This document shows, in pieces, positions 12,624 through 23,146 of a stretch of DNA of 64,000 bases. Each line of letters opens with the position of its first letter. Positions within the stretch are counted from its first letter, which is position 1. Source of the stretch: Posidonia oceanica. Its lineage: Eukaryota > Streptophyta > Magnoliopsida > Alismatales > Posidoniaceae. The translations under genes were made by a program, and so were the position numbers. Location of the stretch: assembly GCA_037176725.1 (NCBI GenBank), contig JAZBRS010000075.1:76386001-76450000 (forward strand), given 5' to 3'. The notes under the pieces were generated by a model. That model saw only the letters and a list, made by a program, of their open reading frames with translations. It searched no databases and was not told where the DNA came from.

Positions 12624-12828
12624 ACGTAAATTTAAAATTGGTGATCTAGTACTTAAAGAGGTGTTGCCTTACAATAAGCCCCACCCTAAGGGAAAGTTAA
12701 AGTCAAATTAGGAAGGGCCCTACATAGTGGTTGCTGCATATCCAGGGAATGCCTATCGGTTGTCCCAGAACGGGATAGATCTTCCTAACCCCTGGAATGC
12801 AATGCACCTGAAAAGGTACTACCCTTGA
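12624..12828 (+). pseudogene. Integrase C-terminal tail (pol remnant)
   Basis: Translation gives RKFKIGDLVLKEVLPYN, then a TAG at 12709-12711, then EGPYIVVAAYPGNAYRL and an ending LPNPWNAMHLKRYYP before TGA. The pattern (GDLVL... EGPY.V... LPNPWN..HLKRYY) is the standard C-terminus of plant Gypsy integrase/pol. The stop sits where this family has the Trp of the W-E-G-P-Y motif, so TGG became TAG. Only about 65 codons remain, and the catalytic core and zinc-binding domain are absent. Confidence 0.8.
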
Positions 12829-13828
12829 CCAGCATGCTTATATCATTGAAAAGACCTAGGGCCTAACATCAAGCTAGAAAAGGGAGAGATTCCCAAAGCC
12901 AATAAGAAGAGGAACACCTGGGGGGACCCATGCCTTGACCAGTCTCTACATACACACTACACGGAGAGGTAAGGGAAAGGTAGGCTCGGAGTAGAGGCTT
13001 ATGGTACGAACCGCTTGCCAAATAACTTAGAAAGCGTCTAGAAAAGATGGCAGCAAAAACTGCCCAAATAGAGAGGAAAGAAGGTAGCAAAGAAGCTGCC
13101 CAAGTGAGAAAAAATGAAAAGAGACAGTAAAAGAAACTATCCAACTGAAAGAGGTCAGCAAAGAGCTGTCCAAAGAGCAGAAAAAGAGCATGGCAAAAGC
13201 TGTCCATGAACCTAAGGCATAAATCCTAGAAAGATGCATTAAGGACCAAGGAAAGGCAAGTGGAATTCAAGACCTAAGCCAAAACCGAGAGTTTACTACA
13301 TCTCAAAACCTCCCCCATCCTATTCCCATTGACAGGCAAGGAGTAAGCAACCCTGGGTAATCAAGGACTAAAAAGGCCAAGGGAATAGCAACCCAAATAA
13401 GGACTGATGCGTGGATCAAAGTCTCTAAAAGGTGCAGACATGGCACAAGGGACATGTTCACGAATGTAGGGCCCACTCATTTAGTTAAAACAGACCCCAA
13501 GGCAAGCACTTAGAGTAGGTACTCATCTTTCCCCATTAGAGAAATTAAAAATCCAAAAAAAATAGAAAACCCAAAGGCAAAAAAAATCATATAACCCAAA
13601 AGACCAAAAAAATCATATAACCCAAAAGACCAAAAAAAATTATATAACTCAAAATACCAAAAAAATTATAAAACCCGAAAATAACAAAAAAATCAGAAAA
13701 CCAAAGAAAACCAACAAAAGAGAACCATCCACCCTACATACAAGTGAAAACCTAGTAAGTAGGAAAACTGGAATTAATCTAGCCAATGATGCAACAATCG
13801 ACTCACCTAGATTCAAAGTTAACGTCCT
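12829..13828 (+). repeat. Element B post-pol spacer with two short-repeat arrays
   Basis: At about 13025-13205, degenerate units contain AGCAAAGA and CTGTCCAAA in alternation. At about 13545-13720, A-rich units contain CCAAAAAAATCATATAACCC. A has the same two arrays at about 25030-25220 and 25510-25650. Minus-strand frames over the first array (Phe/Leu/Ser-rich) are repeat translations, not a credible gene. Confidence 0.65.
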
Positions 13829-13854
13829 ACTCAAGCGTGTCTCACGGCTTGAGT
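13829..13854 (+). other. Conserved hairpin in 3' part of B
   Basis: ACTCAAGC and GCTTGAGT form a perfect 8-bp stem with a 10-base loop. In A the same arms occur at 25767-25774 and 25785-25792 with a loop changed at two positions. The stem is thus conserved while the loop drifts. Confidence 0.6.
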
Positions 13855-14214
13855 GCGTTCTCTCAACAAAGACATTGCTTAGGCAACAATCTTTAGAGCA
13901 TCCACGGATGACTCACAATCGGCATCCACTGGGCTCTGATTTTCCATCTCTTTAGCTGAGGCCAGAAATTAATTCCCTCCATCCAATTTCAAACCAGTAA
14001 CATGCATTCAAAAACTATCATTTATCAACATGCATTGCAATATCTTTCTTTAAAATAAAATAGCTTAGCCAATTCCTTTTGTCAAGAAAGGTATGTCTTT
14101 TGATTATTAACAAAAATGCAAGAGTGTGCAGGTAAACAAAGGAAACATTTCATCATATAAATGTTTTCACTTTACATTGACATATTCTGCTAGAAACAAA
14201 AAAGAACAAGCTCA

Positions 14215-17116
14215 GTGAACAGACTCGCCGCTACCCTCATGTCCACCATCTGGAGGCCTCAATGTAGGCTGTGCAACTAAAGATGTTGCCTCACTCTGGC
14301 TCCTCTCCCAAGACACCCTCCGTATAGAGCGAACCATCCCGAGATGAGGGGAAGATCACGCTCTCGCAATCTGCTCAACCGTCAGGACCCTAGAATGCCC
14401 TGACCCTACAGGAGCTGCAACAACAAGGGCAGGCATCAGACCAGCTATATCAGCACCAGGAAGAACTGTCACGACTGCCGCCTCCGCCTGCACTAGTCGT
14501 GCCTCCATCTCCCGCATCTGCTGCCCACGGAGATCACTCAACTATAATAAAAGACAGCAAACCACAGAGTTAAAGCAGTTTATCAGCAAAAAAAAGCAGA
14601 AAGGCTAGCTACAATTGAAGTATCGAAGCAGAACAGAAGTACCCTTCTCATGGATGTAGCCTCAAACAGAGCCCTAGCCATCGCTGCATCGGATGCAGCC
14701 ATACGAGCCTCTAACTCCTGAAAGCGGCTCTCACGCTCTCGCTCCAGCTAACTAAGGCGCTCCTGTAGCTCATCAGCACGCCCCAAAGCATCATCAAGCT
14801 AACTCTATGTGGGCCCAGTGGAAGGAGGGTTGTGAATCATGTCCATCATAGCTTGGATCTGCAAAGAAGAATTAAATAAGCTAACAAGACATGTACTTAA
14901 AGCTAGAAAAGGGACAGAGGTACCTCTGATTCACGGGCCCGAGCCTCCTCAGCGAGCATGCCCCCAAAGCGAGAAGCCGCTAGCTCCGTAGCAGCAGAAG
15001 GAGGAGGCTCTGCACTAGTCGAGGCACCCTCGGCCTACACCAAAGCAGACAGTATCAGTTAACAGCAAGAACAAGGGAAAATAAGTAAAAGAAAAAGGCA
15101 AAGCTCACTCGTGCTAGTCGAGACAATAGCTCGTCTCTCTCCCGTACCAGCTCCTCAACCCTAGAAGTATGCTGCTGCTGCTGAGTCCTAACTGCCTCTG
15201 CCATACCCTCAGAAGCAGCCATCTGTGCAAGCAAAAAAAAAAGAAAAGACATATAAGTAAAGGAGCATTAAATAAAAGAAAAGCTCAAAAGAAATTACTT
15301 ACCAGCTCCTGGATATGACCATGGGCAGCTGCTAGCTCCCGCTGTAGTGAACTGACACTGCTACCCGCACGAAAGCCAACGCCCATCGGCACGTTGGACT
15401 CACCATAGAAGAGAGAGCAGTGGAAGACTATCAACTGAGCAAAGGTAGTGTCGAACCAAGTCCTCCACGTCGCCTCGGTCTCTGCCGAGCCATCAGAAGG
15501 AGGAGCAATACTGTCGAAGCACCAATCCTCAAGCTGAGTAGCAAACAGCTGAGGAGTGTTAGGTTGACCCCCTTTGGATGACACAAGGGAACGAGCTGCA
15601 GGACCAAGCCTCAGGATGAGCTGTCAGAGGCCGAACTGCCTCAAAACACGGCCCACCTGACTAAAGCGGCACAAGAAGAGGCTGATGAGCCAGCACTCTC
15701 GAAGAAATAGGTGGGAACCACATGCAACGGGCTCCTCAATGGCATGCTCACCGTTGGCATAAGGTCTCCAGACAACCTGCAGCACAGCTTAGTCAAAATA
15801 CAAGCAAGAAACTGTACAGAAAAGAAAAGACTAAGTACAATAACTTACCCACTCCTCGGGGAGGACTTCCAGCAAAAAGCGGCCTAAGTGCCTAACAGGT
15901 CGGAGTCTCTCAGGAGCCAGTTGTGCATCCATCCACCGTCGAGCCCGAGGGAACTCGACGGGACCACTCTCAGGAACGTAGGCCTCAGGTACAGAAAGCG
16001 CTCAAAGATCCAAGTCTGTCACATAAAGAAGCAGTTTCAAGTCAGAAACAGGCAAATAGATAGAAAAGACAAACAGTAAATTAAAGCACAAACCTGGAAA
16101 AGGGGCAAGCAACCAGAGAGAGAGCGGGTCGGTCTCGCAGAAAATGCCTCCAAGCGGGAGATAAGGTAGGCTAGCACGGTCGAGCCCTAGGAGTACATAC
16201 TGATCCTCTCCACATCTAGAAAGAGAGGGGCAAAGCCGACGTGAGGCATCTGAGAGGAGGTGCCAAAGAATAGCCGGTGGAACAGGATGAAGAGGAAGAC
16301 ATGCAGCTGCTGATCAGCTACGCCTGGAGCCACCACATCAGCGAGTAGGAGGTCGTCGAGACGCTCCTTCAGCCACCTAATGTTGACGTAGGTGTGGTAA
16401 CGGCCAGAGCGCAGAGGTCGCACACCGTAGCAAGACTCCAGCTCAGCGCCATAGAAGTGCTGCCACACTGCTACCATGGGCTCGCCGTCTACCCTCAGGC
16501 CTACCAGCCTAACCACATCCTCCAGGGTGATCATCATCTCACCCACGTGGAGAATGAAGCTGCCGGAAGCACTATGGAACCGCTCAGCAAAAGAAACCAG
16601 CAATCCCAGATGGATCTCAAAGGGCACAATCTCCAGAAAATGGCCAAAGCCCATCTGAGCCAATCTCTCCCGCTGAAAGTCTGGAAGACGGACGTACGTC
16701 TCATGAAGATCCTCCCAACTGGAGCGAGCCCAACTAGGCAATGACATCTGACATAGAAAATCCAAAAAAATAACATTAATAACCTCTTAAACAAGCAAAA
16801 TAACTTAATGAAAGACTAAAACACATTTCACCTGGCCTAGCTCCGCAAGCTTAGCTACTGTCCTAACTCTCCTGGGAAGAGGATAACGAGGGACCTTGCC
16901 CAGACCAAGGCTGCCGTCATCGCTGCCACTCATCTCTGTGCTAACAGGAGACAATGCACGTGGACGCCTCGCCCGAAGCTTGTGAGGATGAGAGGAGCTC
17001 GCCCCCACAGTAGAAGGACCGGCCTCGTCCCTCCCAATCTCAACCTCCTCATCGGAGACCCTGAAACAGCGGCACGAGTAGAGCTTGGTCAGTTCACCAG
17101 TCAAAACACTAGACAT
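14215..17116 (-). pseudogene. Antisense multi-exon gene with plant mobile domain and coiled coil
   Basis: Read on the minus strand. Inferred exons: 17116-16832 (Ser/Arg-rich start, MSSVLTGELTKLYSCR); 16747-16094 with the PMD core (W..L.....DF, MGFGHFLEIV, FILHVGEMMITLEDVVRLVG, LRVDGEP, then HTYVNIRWLKERLDDLLLAD); 16015-15849 (APERLRPVRHLGRFLLE); 15776-15303 (RPYANGEHAIEEPVACG, then LQRELAAAHGHIQELV); 15222-15109 (Gln/Glu-rich coiled coil); then further coiled-coil exons to about 14215. Junctions follow GT-AG, e.g. CCAG|GTTTGT. PMD proteins (MAIN/MAIL type) are plant nuclear proteins, and PMD is also common in transposons. It is broken by TAG at 16187-16189, TAGs in the coiled coil near 14750-14805, a TGA near 15630 and one apparent frameshift in the 16015-15849 exon. 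Either captured host gene or an old element gene. Confidence 0.75.
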
Positions 17117-18325
17117 CTCAAAACATTAATTGGTCATTGATCTTTCCAAAACATTAACCATCTCAAATATTAATTAATCATTCCAAACACTAATTAATCA
17201 TTTCAAACCTTAATTAATCATCTCAAACATTAATTAATCTTTTCAAACATTAATTAATCACTTCAAAACATTAATCAAACACTTAACCATTAATCACTTC
17301 AAACATTTAAAACTCTGTTAATTAAACATATAAACCCTTTTTAATTATCTAATAAATACTCACAACTTTAAAAATTGTCTCAAATATCACTTAAAATATC
17401 TAACTCTTTTAAAAACACATAAACCATTTAAGAAGTACAATCACCTTAGGTTTTTAATTAACATATGACATTTAAACACAATACTGAATGAAATTAATCA
17501 AACTTTACAAATATTTAAAACACATTTTATGGCCCTACCAAGACAGAAAATACCACACTGAGAAAATTCTTCTTCACCAATCCACCTTAAGAATTTGACT
17601 ATTTAACTCGCATTAATTAATCCACCAACCTATCCTAATAATCAATTTTCCTTAAGCGAACTTACCCTCTAATCTTAAATTCACGAATTAATAAGTTATT
17701 AATCTCTAAGGAATTTATCCTAATAATCATTAATAATTCAAGTTTTCTTTTTAAACTTTCCTAATTTTAAATTCACTAAATTAATCCATTAAGCATCTTT
17801 TTCATTAAACAAATAAATTCCCCTTTTAAATTCAAGAGAGAATTCCATTCCCCAAAATTTCACAAGATCATTTACTTATGCATTATTAGCAAAAATACTC
17901 TAAAGTAAATTTCCAAATTAATTCACAAAAACACAGAAATAATAAAAAATCCCTCAAGTTATAAATTTAACCCATAAATTCCACATATTCCATCATAAAT
18001 AAAACCTCTTAATTTCTAGAAAAATTTGGACATAACCCCCCCCCTAAATTTCAACAATAAAAATTCATTTCCTGCAAGGAAAATTCACAAAAACTTAGCA
18101 AAACCCCACTACACAGTCCACTATAAACTTAAGCATTCATTTTCATAATAACACAAATAATTTCCATTCATTCACAGATTTTTATCCATTCATTCACAAA
18201 TAATCTTCATTTCATTCACAAATAAATTTTCCATCCATTCACAATAAAAAATACATTAACATCCTTAATTTCTTTATTCAAAACCAAAAAAATCATCACA
18301 AAAAAAAATTATCTCTTCCACTGAT
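17117..18325 (-). other. AT-rich stretch upstream of the antisense PMD exons
   Basis: About 1.2 kb, very AT-rich, with a local run of TTAATTAATCA-type units at 17160-17300. No coding region. It could be a first intron or promoter of the antisense gene, because a GC-rich block follows at 18330-18640. An AG immediately precedes the first ATG on the minus strand, which would fit an intron end. Confidence 0.45.
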
Positions 18326-18329
18326 AGTC

Positions 18330-18640
18330 GACCATCCACCCTCTCCGGCCATCCACCGTCGCCCTATGCCGCCAGCCACCACACAGAAGCAAGGAAGATG
18401 GAGGAGAATACCTCCTTCACTGGCGAGTACCGCCGTCCGAGCCGCCGCCTCTCGCATCACCTCCACTGCCACCGCTCACCATCAGAAGAAGAGGAGGAGA
18501 GACCGGTCGCACCGCCGCCGCACCACCGAAGACCACCGTGCCACCGAATCGCCGGAGAGGAGAGCAGGATAGTGCTGAGTGGAAGGGAGGAAGAAGGGTG
18601 TGAGGCCAAAAGGGGGGGCAACGGTTCGATTTTGTTACTG
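18330..18640 (-). other. GC-rich block, possible 5' exon/UTR of antisense gene
   Basis: A GC-rich, purine/pyrimidine-skewed block in an AT-rich neighbourhood. On the minus strand it starts with pyrimidine-rich sequence and contains GGCGG runs, like a plant 5' UTR or first exon. Short frames on both strands are Arg/His-rich and not convincing. Confidence 0.35.
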
Positions 18641-19100
18641 AACTTGCGCTCTAGTCACCAAATATAGCAGCGACCTGTTTAGACGCTGTGGTTTGCGGCG
18701 ACTAACCCTTCGGCCTCCTTAGATGCCAACTTTCCTGCCTCAATTTGAACCACCCTGGTGGAGGCCATGTCAGCACCTATCACCGTGAATAGCGGCGATA
18801 ACCCATCCAAAATTAGTAATAATAATATAATAATAATAAATACCTTAAAATTAGGCACAACTTTCCCGCCTCATTCGAACCGCCTCTGAGCTAGGCACCC
18901 CTGATAACGGCAACTATAACGAACAGACCCTTTTTTTTTTTCTTCCTTCTTATTTATTTGAAACAAATCTTCCATCATTAATTCAAACACTAATTACCCA
19001 CCAACACAACAGTAAGCACAACCAATTTAACCAAACTTAAAATAAAAATATCATTATTAACTAATGTCCAAAACATAATATGACCATTACACTATAAAAT
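18641..19100. other. Spacer between the two antisense genes
   Basis: No gene. Contains GGCGAC-family words at 18668-18706 and AT-rich sequence with a poly-T run near 18930. Confidence 0.5.
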
Positions 19101-19104
19101 AAAC

Positions 19105-20535
19105 TCAAACATACATTGCCATGCTCATGTGACTAAGGCCGAGCATCTTCAGAAACTCTAGCCTATCTTCGGTGTACTTCCGGGGAGTGGGGCAAAGCCG
19201 GGCATACCACTTCAGGTACCTTGACTCCTGTGACTCCCGAGAAGCTTCAGAAAGATGAGGTGTGCTCAGGGACACTCGCCTGCCAATGTAGACCGAGCGG
19301 ACAATGTACTCCAGAACCATCCTCTCGTCCCAATCGCCATCCTCTCTATGGGCATGGATTGGGGGAGATAGCATTGAACCAGGTTGAATAGAGAGCTCTT
19401 GGTTTAACAGGCTTGGGCAACGTTGAATCAGATACAACACAAAGGCTTTAGCTCCCACCAAGACCAGTTCGAGATAGCTGTGAACTGCATTCATCACTCG
19501 TGCCTTTTGAGCCTCAGGCAGCTTTGGTACAAAATCAAAATCATGCAAGGACAAAGAGTCAAGGCAGAATATGCATAGTCCAATCAAAAGGCATCCCAGC
19601 AAAATTAGCATAGCATCGACAATGGGACATGAACCATCTGTGCAGCAGTATGGGAGAGCCAAAGAACTTCCCTGAGCAAGACGCATTTGAGAGCCCCTCC
19701 ATGGTGTATGCCAGCACAGCAGGAGTCAGATACAAGTCTGGCCGAGCCGCTACGAGCATGAGAAGTTCCACATGATGAAGATCCAACGTGAAATTTTCAT
19801 CAGCAAACAGTGCAAGGCCACCAACTGCTACAAACAAACACATCTTCAGTATGTTTTCAGCAAGTAGTCAGGTGCTAAGTATCTCCCACAAGCCTCGAAG
19901 AAACAGCCTCCCTGAATGCACCAATGCCTTGCTAGCATCCTGATCCTTCGCTAAATACCGGCCTATCTTCCGAGAATCTACTGTCTCAATAGATATGGCA
20001 AAGCGATCGTCCGGTGTTTCAGTAGATTCTACCACAAGTCCAAGCAAAGAAGTAGCCTCCTCACAAGAAATCAATGTCTCCCCATGAGGAAAGTTGAAGG
20101 TGTTGGAGGAGCCATTCCAAAAGGCTATCAAAGCATGCAACAAGGGCCAAGGTAGAGGGGTACGCATCAAATCCAAAAGTTTGTCAAAACCACTGGATTC
20201 AAAAAGATGCCTACTGCTTTCTGCTCGGCCAATCAAGCTAGATACCCAAGGCAGAGAGTACCGGAACGAATTATGGAAATTCGAACATCCAGTAAGGTTT
20301 ACTACAACCTATCACAAGTAAACACTCAGAGACAAGACCACAAACAAGCAAAGCATACAAGGACAAAGAAGAGAAGGAGAGAGCATACTTGATCTCCATG
20401 AATGGCTTGCATCAAGTGGTTGAGGATATCAACCACCCTCTCCATGGTGAAGGTTGAAAAAGAGAAAGAAGGAAGCTTCATGGTCAAAGGGAGAAGAATA
20501 ATTCTGTAGAATGACCTCTGGAAGATCAACATGAC
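19105..20535 (-). pseudogene. Second antisense TE-associated gene (DUF7745/PMD-like)
   Basis: Read on the minus strand. A short first exon (to about 20393) is followed, after an intron ending near 20300, by a frame with RHLFESSGFDKLLDLM, PLPWPLLHALIAFWNGSSN, then an in-frame TGA at about 19868, AVGGLALFADENFTLDLHHV and FGSPILLHRWFMSHCR. A frameshift near 19565 leads to DFVPKLPEAQKARVMNAVHS and a C-terminus ending at 19105. The layout (fold with a Trp-containing LL.ALI.FW segment, then a GL.LF strand and LL.RW) resembles the DUF7745 proteins common in plant transposons; this assignment is from memory of the pattern and tentative. Function unknown. Both the TGA and the frameshift inactivate it. 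Confidence 0.5.
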
Positions 20536-21546
20536 CTCCTTTTATCCCCACCTATCGAGAAAAATGGAGGATAAATTAGATTTTGAGACAAATTAGCCAG
20601 AAGATTGCACGTCGCCCCTACAACAAGCGACTAATCCGGGCACCAAGCACAGCGGTGCCTGGAACATTAGGACAGACCATCCTTTGCCCCCCCTTACAAA
20701 GGATGATTCTGCCCAACTACGAACTGAAAAGCGAAGATGAGGAACGAGCCCCTGCCTTAAAGCTCACACCGTGTCCACTAACACCACTACTACGAAAAAA
20801 AGACAAAACATCGGTTTGGCAAGTGAAGGGTTCATTCCCTCACCCGATTCTCTACGTATAGAGCCTCTTTACTTGCCAAATCGAGCTGTGGGACGACAGT
20901 CCTTTCCTGAGAGTACCGGTCACACTCGAGGATGGAAAACACTTGACCACAACAAATTGCATTCATTCATTTTGCATATGTCCATATGGTTTGGGACCAA
21001 CCGTACCCCGCCGGCCTAACCTAGCATATGGACCATTCATTGCATCATATGTTGACCTTGCATTATCATTGTTTGCTTGAATCATGCATCCATGCATTTT
21101 CTCATATCATTGGAAATGGAGCACGAACGGAGCCAAATGACCTTCAAGAGTATTAGAAACCCTTAGGACATGTGATTCTCCTAGAGCCAACCTAGTTCCT
21201 ACCTATCATTTTATCAATTCCAATCCGAGTGAAGTCTCAAACAAGATGCCAAACTCCTTTCAATCGTGTTGGGATAAAACCCCACGATTTCCTCCTTAGT
21301 TCCTGCCCCGTTGGAGCACCCTTACATGGTTGACCTGGTCTCAACATCGGCTAGGACGCATAGTTCCGAAACCGACTTGACACCTCCATGCCTGAGTCTC
21401 CAATATGACGGCAGTTTAAACCTCTTTTTATCTTTCCTTTGGCTACCCAACCAGCAAATTGTTTGAGACAGAGCTCCCCTTTTCAAAAAATGCACAATAG
21501 GACATCGTTCTTACCTTGGAACCGATCTTGTTCCAAGATCAGCTCC
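20536..21546 (+). other. Element B 3' untranslated region
   Basis: No gene. From about 20735 it is collinear with A (26070-26922). It includes hairpins near 20605-20665 close to the start of the antisense gene and a 72-base Y-shaped fold at 20812-20883 shared with A. Confidence 0.65.
20812..20883 (+). other. Conserved 72-base three-way fold in B 3' UTR
   Basis: The outer arms CGGTTTGGCAAGT and ACTTGCCAAATCG pair over 13 bp with one G-T. Inside lie GAAGGG...CCCTC and CTCTA...TAGAG. In A (26134-26205) the block is also 72 bases; outer pair 12 changes from G-C to A-T, keeping the stem. Confidence 0.55.
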
Positions 21547-21559
21547 AAGGAGGGGCATT
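21547..21559 (+). promoter_or_regulatory. Element B polypurine tract
   Basis: AAGGAGGGGCATT directly precedes the 3' LTR and is the expected plus-strand primer. A and the Ogre-type elements share the GGAGGGGCATC core. Confidence 0.85.
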
Positions 21560-23146
21560 TGTAGATATCCCATTTTCGCATTTCTGAGAGTTCTTACAGG
21601 ATAGGAACCAGCTAGGCGCCCCATGTCACTCAACTAAGGCTTAATAACACATTTTCCTGATTTTTCGTGATTTGTATAAAGCATCGCTTGATTTTATTTG
21701 ACTCAAGACTGTTAGCTGTGGCATAGCTAGCGCACTCAGACTTGTGGCAAGTCCGAGTACCTTGAGCACCCCTTTTTCCTACTCAGATCAGTGGCAGATT
21801 TGAGTTAAAGAAGATGTTTTTATGATTTCATTAAATTTCTGAAGTTTTTCGGACTTTTATCATGTTTTTCTAGATTAACTTAAAAGACAAGGCTAAAAAC
21901 GCAAAAGACCTAGCTAGTTGCCTCCTAGAGCGGCGACACATCCAGGCGCCTTTCAGAGGGGCGACTGGAATATGTAGGCGCCTCTGAGACAGGCGACTAG
22001 CAACTTCTGTCTCTCTCTAGCTTGATAATTAATATCCTGGACATTAATATAATACATGGGGGGGCTTTATAAATTATTATAACGCTTTTTCTACATTATC
22101 GATATTTCCATGGTCTTCAAGTATTTAATATATGATATATCATATAAAATCATATAATCAATTAAAGGAATAATTTGGAAAATCCTAGGTGGCTTCCAAA
22201 TTAAGATCTAGATCTTTTTAACATGTTTTTCAATCAGTGATTTATCTTCCTAAAAATCAGAAACCAATCCAGGATTTATCTCATAAAAATCAGAAACAAA
22301 TCTTTTAGTTGCTGGAATAGTGCTACAGCTAGGCAGCTGTGTTACAGGCGACTAGCTGACGTGGACTCCGCTAACCTGGTCACACGGTGTTTCCCTGGCT
22401 TTTCCACGATCTTTTCGGGAGATATTTACGCTAGTCGCCTGCTTAGGCGGCGAAAAGCCCTAAATATCAGTTCCCTTCTAGAAGCTTCTAGAACCTTCCT
22501 AAGTCTAAGCCACCCGTGCCCCACGAACCTATAAATAGGATCCATGAGTCAGTGCTCGGGAGACCGAAAAAGAGATAAAAAAGGTGGCCAATTTTAGGGT
22601 TTAAGAAAAGAGCATCCTCTAAGAGAGAAACCCTAGCCTCCACCTTCAATCCTGAAACCCTAGATCACCGTATCCCACCTTAAATCCCAGAGATCTCAAG
22701 GATTCCCGGAGCTCCAACCATGCCTCCACTTCCTCATCCCACTACATATAGCACGAGGGTGAAGGGAGTATCATCTTCCATTCTCTTTATTTTCATTATT
22801 GCATTCTTTATATTAGATTCATGGCATATGCATGCGGGGAACAACCCCCGGTTAGTATTAGTTGCATTTATTCATGTTATTTCCTATTTATTTGATCGAT
22901 TTACTACACACGAACTCATCCAGATCTTCTGTTACTTGTTTTTTGAAGGACAAGGAATCCGCTCATGTAATACGAGGAAGCCGTTGGGCGACACCCTGCC
23001 GTCGATCCAGTGAGCTGACTACCCACATCATCATCATCTCCCCAGGCACCTTGTCCGCCCATTGATAAGTGGCGATCACAACAAAGTTGACAATGTACGT
23101 GGAAGCGCAGTTATCTTCATAAACACCCCCCAAATCCACATCTATA
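21560..23146 (+). mobile_element. Element B 3' LTR
   Basis: Begins TGTAGATATCC and ends ATCTATA, where the terminal CA has mutated to TA. Length 1587 bp, collinear with the 5' LTR throughout, TATA box near 22530. Confidence 0.9.

Larger units (their letters stand above)
7002..23146 (+). mobile_element. Element B, complete nested non-autonomous TAT-type Gypsy element
   Basis: Two direct LTRs (7002-8587 and 21560-23146) enclose a primer site, leader, broken gag, the tail of integrase, antisense cargo genes and a purine tract. The flanks are GAGGT (6997-7001) and GCGGT (23147-23151), a 5-bp duplication with one change. B lies inside the gag of A. Protease, reverse transcriptase, RNase H and most of integrase are missing, so it would depend on a partner. 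The LTRs differ by several percent by eye and many differences are transitions, so the insertion is not recent. Confidence 0.9.

Noticed and set aside
12869..13239. Hydrophobic minus-strand frame with FGQLF and LDSFF motifs (also 24929-25272)
   Set aside because: Translation of a short tandem repeat in the 3' UTRs of A and B; frame not conserved between them.
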